Positions 58,541-64,000 of a stretch of DNA of 64,000 bases are shown here, piece after piece. The notes beneath the pieces were generated by a model. That model saw nothing but the letters and a program-made list of their open reading frames with translations. It had not been told where the DNA came from and ran no database searches. The stretch's first letter is position 1; each line of letters begins with the position of its first letter. The stretch is from Burkholderia pyrrocinia (lineage in GTDB: Bacteria > Pseudomonadota > Gammaproteobacteria > Burkholderiales > Burkholderiaceae). The DNA is taken from NCBI RefSeq assembly GCF_001028665.1, contig NZ_CP011506.1, positions 49,485 to 113,484 of the forward strand. The letters are read 5' to 3'. The translations under genes were made by a program, and so were the position numbers.

Positions 58541-59987
58541 GCTTCTCGCTTCCCCCCTGTTTCGGCGGTATCTGCGCGGCCTGCAGGTCCTGTTGGCGAG
58601 CGCGTCGATCGCATGTCTCGCATACACCCAACCGGCGGCCGCAATGTCGATGCAGCAGCTGTTCGACACGGTGAACGCCCAAGGGAACTACACCAGTCCG
58701 GCGGCGTTGCAAGGCCAGACGCTCAACATGTACTCGGGCGGTTCGCTGTTTATGCGTATGCCCAAGCGGACGTATCAGTTGAGTTCCGTGACACCTCCGT
58801 CATGGAATGCCGGGTGTGGCGGGATCGACCTGTTCATGGGCGGATTCTCGTTTATCAACAAGGAGCAGTTCGTCGCGATGCTGCGCAACATTGGCTCCAA
58901 TGCGCTCGGTTACGGCTTCAAGCTTGCGATTCAAAACCTGTGTCCTACGTGCGACAACGTCATGCAGGCTCTGCAGGCGACCGCGCAGCAGATCAATCGA
59001 CTGAACATGGATTCGTGCGAGACCGCGAAGGGATTGGTCAACGCGGCACTCCCTGACACGTGGACGCGCGGCCGGCAGGATGCCGCCAAGAACTTCGGCG
59101 TCGACTCGAACATCTTCGAGAACATTACCGACGCGTGGACGAACGTGATGAATGACGAGAACAAGGCTGACGACGTCATCGACCAGGTGAAGCAGAGCAA
59201 CCCGGCGGCGAAGGACGTGTTGCCGACGGGCAACGTGGTGTGGAAGGCGCTGAAGAAGATCGACGGGATGACCGACGAAGAACGCATGGTGTTGATGTCG
59301 TTGGTCGGCAGCATGATTTTCCCGACGCAAGGTAACGCGCAGGCGCCCAAGCCCCTGATGCCGACAGACATCGACGTAGCGACGTTGATTGGCAGCGGTG
59401 TAGACGGCGACACGATCAACGTGCCGATCTGGCGTTGTGACACCACCACCGACGATGGCTGCCTGAATCCCTACAGCGATCAATTGTCGACCCGCAGCTT
59501 CCGATCGATGGTGATGACGAAAATGAACAATATCGTCGACCACATTGCTGCGCGATCGCCGCACGACGACGTGAGCCAGGTGATAGCGTTTCTGAACACT
59601 ACCGACCTTCCGATCTACGCGATGTTGGCGGCCGGCACTCGCTACAACAACACGCAGATTGCCGACAGCACGATGGGTGTCTACATCGACCTGATCGCGG
59701 CGAAATATGCCGAAACGTACATTCGCCGATGCACGAAGGACCTTCAGGACGCGATCGGGAAATATGCAGCGCTCGCTGACTCGTCACAGACGCAGGCGCT
59801 GAGCGACCTGAAACCGCAGCTCGAGCGTATCCGCAATACGGCGCACGAAGCGCTGATGCAGGCATATACGCGCACCGTCAGCACGCATTCGCTCACCACG
59901 GAGTTAGCGGCGATGCAGCGCGCGGTGGACTCGAACCTGTCGGAGACGTTGCGTTCGTCCCTGGCTTTCGGCAAAAGCTTGAACTAA
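58533..59987 (+). CDS. traH: TraH
   Basis: A 484-residue secreted protein (signal peptide ending AAAMS) with the TraH features GGSLFMRMP, CGGIDLFMGGFSFIN, ALGYGFKLAIQNLCPTCDNV and long C-terminal coiled-coil-like helices. It works with TraF and TraU in F pilus assembly. GGAGG at 58521-58525 supports the start at 58533. Confidence 0.94.
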   Translation: MPKLLASPLFRRYLRGLQVLLASASIACLAYTQPAAAMSMQQLFDTVNAQGNYTSPAALQGQTLNMYSGGSLFMRMPKRTYQLSSVTPPSWNAGCGGIDLFMGGFSFINKEQFVAMLRNIGSNALGYGFKLAIQNLCPTCDNVMQALQATAQQINRLNMDSCETAKGLVNAALPDTWTRGRQDAAKNFGVDSNIFENITDAWTNVMNDENKADDVIDQVKQSNPAAKDVLPTGNVVWKALKKIDGMTDEERMVLMSLVGSMIFPTQGNAQAPKPLMPTDIDVATLIGSGVDGDTINVPIWRCDTTTDDGCLNPYSDQLSTRSFRSMVMTKMNNIVDHIAARSPHDDVSQVIAFLNTTDLPIYAMLAAGTRYNNTQIADSTMGVYIDLIAAKYAETYIRRCTKDLQDAIGKYAALADSSQTQALSDLKPQLERIRNTAHEALMQAYTRTVSTHSLTTELAAMQRAVDSNLSETLRSSLAFGKSLN

Positions 59988-59996
59988 GGGGCGGCT

Positions 59997-62900
59997 ATGA
60001 ACATCGAGATCCAGACCTACTGGAACGTCGAAACGCTCTACTACGTGCTCAACGCCGTCGCATCGGTGATGACGAGCGGCGGGTGGCCCGGCTTGATCAA
60101 GTTCGTCTTCCTCGTTGCGTTGCTCATCGCGATGTTCGCGTACATGGGGCGCCACGGCGACATGGCGATGTGGTTCATTCAGGCGTTCGCGTTTGTCACG
60201 ATTCTCAATATGCCGATCGCGCGCGTGATGCTTTCCGATCGCACGGACCTCCAGCCCCCTCGGCAGGTCGATCATGTGCCGGTGGCGCTTGCCGCAATCG
60301 CGCAGGCGAGCTCGCTTTCGTTCGGGTTCCTGACGCGCGCGTACGAGACCGCGTTCAATGTTCCGGACGATCTCGGTCTCGCGAAGGGTGACGTAGGCTT
60401 TGGTCACCGAATTCTGCGGCAGGTGAATTCCGCAGTGGTACGCGATCCTGCGCTCCGCGCCGACCTGATGCAGTTCTTCAAGGAATGTACGAAATACGAC
60501 ATCCTGGATGGTGCGATCGCACCCAGCCAAATCGTCGGTGCGACGGACACTTGGAACACGATCTTCAGTAACACGAGCCCTGCCCGCTTCGTCACATACA
60601 ACGTGCTGACGGCTCAACCCGTGACGGACACGTGCCAGAACGTCGCGCTGCTTCTCAAGCCACGTGTGGACGCCGCCGTCTCGGATGCACAGGCGTTCTA
60701 TGGCCGCAAGGCGTTTCCGCAGGCGAGCTCGGACGGTATCGCTCAGCAAATGTTCCTGTCGACCGTCTCGACGTCCTACTCGTGGCTGCTCGACGCATCG
60801 CAGTCAGCGTCCGATGCCATGAAACAGGCGATGTTCAACAACATCTGGCGGGATGCGGGCCCCGGCATTGCGCGTGCGCACGACGATCCGGCGGCGATCG
60901 CCGACACGAACGCTCTTATCGCGGAGGCAGAAGCGGCGCGCCAGGCGAACGGGTCGAATAGTGCCCTAAGTCTGCTCGGCCAAGAAACGATCCCGCACAT
61001 GCGGAACTGGATCGAAGCGATCACCTACGCCCTGTTCCCTGTCATGGTCCTGCTGATGATCGTGGTACCGCAGGAGAAGGCGAAGTACGTTCTGGGTGGC
61101 TATTTCATGATCCTCGTATGGATCGGGTTGTGGCCGCTGCTGTTCGCAATCATCAACCATCTGTCGCTGATGTGGCTGCACTACAAGTTGACGGCATTGC
61201 ACCTGTCGGCCGGCGTGCCGTTCCAGCTTTCCTCTGCGTTCGACTCAACCTTGGTCGACGAGCAGGCGATGATCGGATACATGGTGGTGCTTGTGCCGTT
61301 CATCGCTGGTGCAATCGTCAAGATGGGCGACGGTGCGATCTTCGGCCTGGCCGATCGAGCCTTGAGTGGCTTCGCCACCGCCGGTTCCCGCGCCGGCGCT
61401 GCGATAGCGTCCGGCAACTACAGCATGGGTCAGGCGGGCCTTGACACCGCGTCCGTTAACACTACGACGATGCAGAAGTTCGACGGCAACATGCTGATGA
61501 ATTCCGGCATGAAGACGGTCCAGCTTTCGGATGGTTCGACGATGTCGGTATCCAGCAACGGCCGCGCTGCCTATCAGAAGCTCGCAAACCACCTTCTGAC
61601 GTCGATGCAGCTCGAAGATGCACAGAGCTCCGGTCACAGTTTTGACCGGTTCAGCGGTACTACCTCGACGTCGGGTTGGAGCAGCTCGACACGTTCGGGA
61701 AGTTCGGTGGGCAGCAGCGAGAGCTTCGGCCACGCCTCCGAGCGCGGTGCGACTCAGAGCATCGGGGCGGAGACTGCGACGACAACGTCCGGCGGTACCA
61801 GCGGCCGCGCGATGCACGATGAGAGCGTCGGGCAGACCAACCAGATCGGTACTCGGTTTGGTACCGGCATCGGTGCCACCGACAGCATTCAACTTCACGC
61901 CGGCGGGAGCGGTCACCTGGGAATCGATGCTTCCCAGGGTGGCGCCTCTCCGCGCGCACCGGGCGCCGGCGCGAGCGATCGCGACGCGCGCCGGGTTGCC
62001 AATGCTATGAAGCAAGGAGGCGCGTCGGCAGAGCAAATCGATTCCGCGATGCAGAACATGCGCGGCAACCAAGCGGCGGCGGAAGGTGCACCTTCTGTCA
62101 GGCGCGGCGGTGGGGCATCGCTGAGCCTTGGGGCGCAAGTAACCGGTATTCGAAACTACACGGCTGGCCACGATCGCGACTGGTCGTCGCAATCGGATCA
62201 TCGTACAGGCGATTCGGTGTCGTCGGGCAGCGAGGTGAGCCAAACGGGCTCGGCCAGCACACGTAACGCAACTGGCACCCAATCGTCGCAGTCGGACCGC
62301 CACGATTCGTCGGCCACTCGGTCAAGTTTTTCCGAAAGCGCGTTCCAGCGCGAGCATGGCGTGCATAGCGAGGCTGGTTCGCGTTCCACTTCGTCAGACG
62401 GTAATTCGATGCGCTTCGCGATCGAGCGGAATCTGGCGGAAGATCCGGACTTCATGATGAAGGTTGGCCAGCGCAACCACGTTTCGGCGACGCGCATGTG
62501 GCAGATGTCCGAGGACAAGCTGATCGGCATGGCCGCCGAGTATCTCGACTGGAAGGCGATGGCGCAAAACATGCGCGGCCCGCAAGGAGCCGGAGCCAAT
62601 GACGATGCCGTCGCTCCCAAGTTGAGCCACGACTTCGGATCACACCACAGCGGAGCGTCGTCGCGTGGTCGAGCTGGTGCCGGCCACACCTCCGCTGGCG
62701 CCGGCGATTTCGGAGGCCGGGTCAAGGCAACGGGCTTCTCCTCGACGGATCCGGTGAAGCCGAACATGACGTCGCCAACCGAAATCTCGGCAGCACAGCA
62801 CGCGCTTGATCAAGGTCGCGGCATCGGCCAACGCGCGAAGGATTTTGACGCGGACGTGCACAAGCACGCGAGCCCGGACCGGGCGCTTGGCGAGGGGCGC

Positions 62901-63050
62901 GTGACGCAGACCGAGGTGAATGCGGCGAACGAGGATCGGGATCTTGCCGATACCGTCCGCCGGTCATGGAATGCGCCGCGCCGGGCGCTCGGGATGAAGG
63001 AATATGACGACTACGACACGAAGGATGTCCCGCCGGAGATCAAGAAATGA
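59997..63050 (+). CDS. traG: TraG (mating-pair stabilisation and pilus assembly)
   Basis: A 1017-residue protein. The N-terminal half is hydrophobic with several membrane helices, including LIKFVFLVALLIAMFAYMG, the conserved YGRHGDMAMWFIQ-like region, and KYVLGGYFMILVWIGLWPLLFAI, as in TraG of F. The C-terminal ~550 residues are hydrophilic, rich in S, G and T, and the tail is acidic. TraG stabilises contact with the recipient and has a periplasmic C-terminal fragment. A minus-strand gene overlaps its 3' end by 11 bases. Confidence 0.94.
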   Translation: MNIEIQTYWNVETLYYVLNAVASVMTSGGWPGLIKFVFLVALLIAMFAYMGRHGDMAMWFIQAFAFVTILNMPIARVMLSDRTDLQPPRQVDHVPVALAAIAQASSLSFGFLTRAYETAFNVPDDLGLAKGDVGFGHRILRQVNSAVVRDPALRADLMQFFKECTKYDILDGAIAPSQIVGATDTWNTIFSNTSPARFVTYNVLTAQPVTDTCQNVALLLKPRVDAAVSDAQAFYGRKAFPQASSDGIAQQMFLSTVSTSYSWLLDASQSASDAMKQAMFNNIWRDAGPGIARAHDDPAAIADTNALIAEAEAARQANGSNSALSLLGQETIPHMRNWIEAITYALFPVMVLLMIVVPQEKAKYVLGGYFMILVWIGLWPLLFAIINHLSLMWLHYKLTALHLSAGVPFQLSSAFDSTLVDEQAMIGYMVVLVPFIAGAIVKMGDGAIFGLADRALSGFATAGSRAGAAIASGNYSMGQAGLDTASVNTTTMQKFDGNMLMNSGMKTVQLSDGSTMSVSSNGRAAYQKLANHLLTSMQLEDAQSSGHSFDRFSGTTSTSGWSSSTRSGSSVGSSESFGHASERGATQSIGAETATTTSGGTSGRAMHDESVGQTNQIGTRFGTGIGATDSIQLHAGGSGHLGIDASQGGASPRAPGAGASDRDARRVANAMKQGGASAEQIDSAMQNMRGNQAAAEGAPSVRRGGGASLSLGAQVTGIRNYTAGHDRDWSSQSDHRTGDSVSSGSEVSQTGSASTRNATGTQSSQSDRHDSSATRSSFSESAFQREHGVHSEAGSRSTSSDGNSMRFAIERNLAEDPDFMMKVGQRNHVSATRMWQMSEDKLIGMAAEYLDWKAMAQNMRGPQGAGANDDAVAPKLSHDFGSHHSGASSRGRAGAGHTSAGAGDFGGRVKATGFSSTDPVKPNMTSPTEISAAQHALDQGRGIGQRAKDFDADVHKHASPDRALGEGRVTQTEVNAANEDRDLADTVRRSWNAPRRALGMKEYDDYDTKDVPPEIKK

Positions 63051-63420
63051 GCTTCGTCGCGGTTGTCCATTCATCACCGACCGGCGTAGGGGTTACGCCG
63101 TGTGCGGTCACATACATCGGAACGCTCGGTGACTTGGGCGCGAAGGACACGTCGTCGAAGCTGGTGGCGACTGCAGAAGTCGCGGATCTGCGGAATGTTG
63201 TGCCGACAAGCGCCTCAACCAGCGCGATCACGACTCGCACCACGATCAGGTCGTTCAGCACGGTAACCGCACCAATCCAGCCGACGCGGTTCAGCAGTTC
63301 CACCGTGCCTGCCCACAGCAGAAGCGTCGCGACGAGCCACACGGGCGCAAATCGCCGAAACCAAGCAAACCGAAGCAGATACCGCAGCGGATGCCACACC
63401 ACACGAAGGAAGGCTTTCAT
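63040..63420 (-). CDS. Membrane protein, convergent to traG
   Basis: A 126-residue minus-strand protein, started at MKAFLRVVWHPLRYLLRF with GAAGAGGA upstream. It has two hydrophobic segments (FAPVWLVATLLLWAGTV; GAVTVLNDLIVVRVVIALVEAL) and a polar tail. No family recognised. It overlaps traG by 11 bases at their 3' ends; this can reduce expression of both if transcription collides. Confidence 0.6.
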   Translation of the reverse strand: MKAFLRVVWHPLRYLLRFAWFRRFAPVWLVATLLLWAGTVELLNRVGWIGAVTVLNDLIVVRVVIALVEALVGTTFRRSATSAVATSFDDVSFAPKSPSVPMYVTAHGVTPTPVGDEWTTATKLIS

Positions 63421-63513
63421 CTCGAATCCTCTTCCAACCGTCGTTTCGCGTTCTTGCGCTGGATGCGTGCGATACGTGCCGGTATGTTTGGGGTGCCACA
63501 GGGAGCTAACACC

Positions 63514-63846
63514 ATGATTCATCGTGAGTTTACCGCGTTTCGGACGCCTCGTGGTCCCGTGCTGTCCGGTGTGGTCACAGCGTTGACGGTCGTACTGGCC
63601 GCCTCCCTAGCCGGCTGCCAGGACATTCCGATCGCCCGCCAGCGGCTAGCGGAGTTAGTTGCCCCGCGAGATGCGGGCGGTGCTGCAGCCACCCCGGCAC
63701 CTGGCAACGCGTCAACCCCGCCGAGGGTTGCTTCCGGAGTTGCAGCCAGTTCCCCTCGTTCCGGTCGATCGGGTAGCCCGCGCGACCGGGGCACCCCCTA
63801 CGAGATCAAGCCGGGCGACATGGCCGGCTACAGCCTGCATATGTAA
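63514..63846 (+). CDS. Lipoprotein, hypothetical
   Basis: A 110-residue protein with a hydrophobic signal and lipobox LAGCQ. The mature part is A/S/P/G-rich with basic patches and ends YEIKPGDMAGYSLHM. CAGGGAG precedes the start. No family recognised. It is divergent from the minus-strand gene at 63040-63420, and the next gene begins 10 bp later. Confidence 0.6.
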   Translation: MIHREFTAFRTPRGPVLSGVVTALTVVLAASLAGCQDIPIARQRLAELVAPRDAGGAAATPAPGNASTPPRVASGVAASSPRSGRSGSPRDRGTPYEIKPGDMAGYSLHM

Positions 63847-63856
63847 GGAGACCGCG

Positions 63857-64000
63857 ATGCGCCGAGTTTTGTCCAGCCTTATCACCGTCCGTTTCTCGTG
63901 TTGCGTTGCCGCATGCGCGTCGCTGCTACTCGCCGGGTGCGTCAACACGCCTATCAGCGATCCGCAGCGGCAGTTCGCTGGAACGCCGCTGACGCCATAT
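63857..64000 (+). CDS. Lipoprotein, cut by the window end
   Basis: Only the first 48 codons are visible. A signal sequence with lipobox LLLAGCVNTP is followed by a polar segment. AAGGAGA precedes the ATG at 63857. The spacing of 10 bp to the preceding gene implies one operon. The rest of the product is not visible, so no family is given. Confidence 0.6.
   Translation, partial: MRRVLSSLITVRFSCCVAACASLLLAGCVNTPISDPQRQFAGTPLTPY

Noticed and set aside
59904..62303. Long minus-strand frames under traG
   Set aside because: They are opposite to a well-supported gene and their translations are Arg-rich shadows.
1..64000. tRNA, rRNA, integrase, attachment site or replication gene
   Set aside because: None recognised by eye on either strand, so plasmid versus integrative element is left open.

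Overview
The window looks like a piece of a large conjugative element (plasmid or integrative element) from a Burkholderiaceae bacterium, most likely Burkholderia. Three things suggest this: the high GC content with GC-rich codon use, the cdiA-cdiI-cdiB gene order, and several small families I associate with Burkholderia (DUF746-like zinc-ribbon protein, DUF3717). I found no replication initiator, integrase, tRNA or rRNA gene, so plasmid versus integrative element cannot be decided here.

Layout. Positions 1-9.5 kb hold the 3' end of a contact-dependent inhibition (CDI) locus: a truncated CdiA exoprotein with a VENN motif and a C-terminal WHH nuclease, a SUKH-type immunity protein, the CdiB outer-membrane transporter, a coupled triple zinc-ribbon protein and small unknown genes. 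Positions 9.5-21.7 kb form an accessory plasmid-maintenance region: a DUF932 protein, an LPD29-like protein, an orphan DNA methyltransferase, a very large ParB-like protein and many short genes, separated by strong GC-rich inverted repeats. Positions 21.7-23.2 kb are a 1.4-kb control region with two ~134-bp direct repeats, a 26-bp perfect palindrome, a 48-bp compound palindrome and a spaced GTCAGACA array. It lies directly before the mobilisation genes and is the best origin (oriT and possibly oriV) candidate.

Positions 23.2-29.1 kb carry the DNA-processing genes: a ribbon-helix-helix accessory protein, a TraD/TrwB coupling protein, a lone DsbD N-terminal domain and a MOBF TraI/TrwC relaxase-helicase. 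Positions 29.1-35.7 kb are cargo: a membrane sensor with degenerate GGDEF and EAL domains, a LuxR-type regulator, an orphan TRAP-type binding protein, a small membrane peptide and a PxpA (5-oxoprolinase subunit A) homologue. Positions 36.2-63 kb are an F-type type IV secretion cluster with tightly overlapping genes: transglycosylase, traA, L, E, K, B, dsbC-like, V, C, trbI, S26 peptidase, traW, U, trbC, a TraN split over two genes, traF, H and G. Inserted among them are two related lipoproteins, a secreted PLD nuclease, a GntR/FadR regulator, and a three-gene module (unknown protein, HNH nuclease, DUF5131). The window ends in two lipoprotein genes, the last one cut by the edge.

How they work together: the relaxase and accessory protein would nick oriT, the coupling protein would pass the DNA to the F-type channel, and periplasmic DsbC, TraF and possibly the DsbD-N domain would fold the cysteine-rich TraN, TraU and TraH. 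The CDI locus would give carrier cells a competitive or kin-selection function. These roles come from family knowledge; no search or alignment was run, and all identities are by eye.
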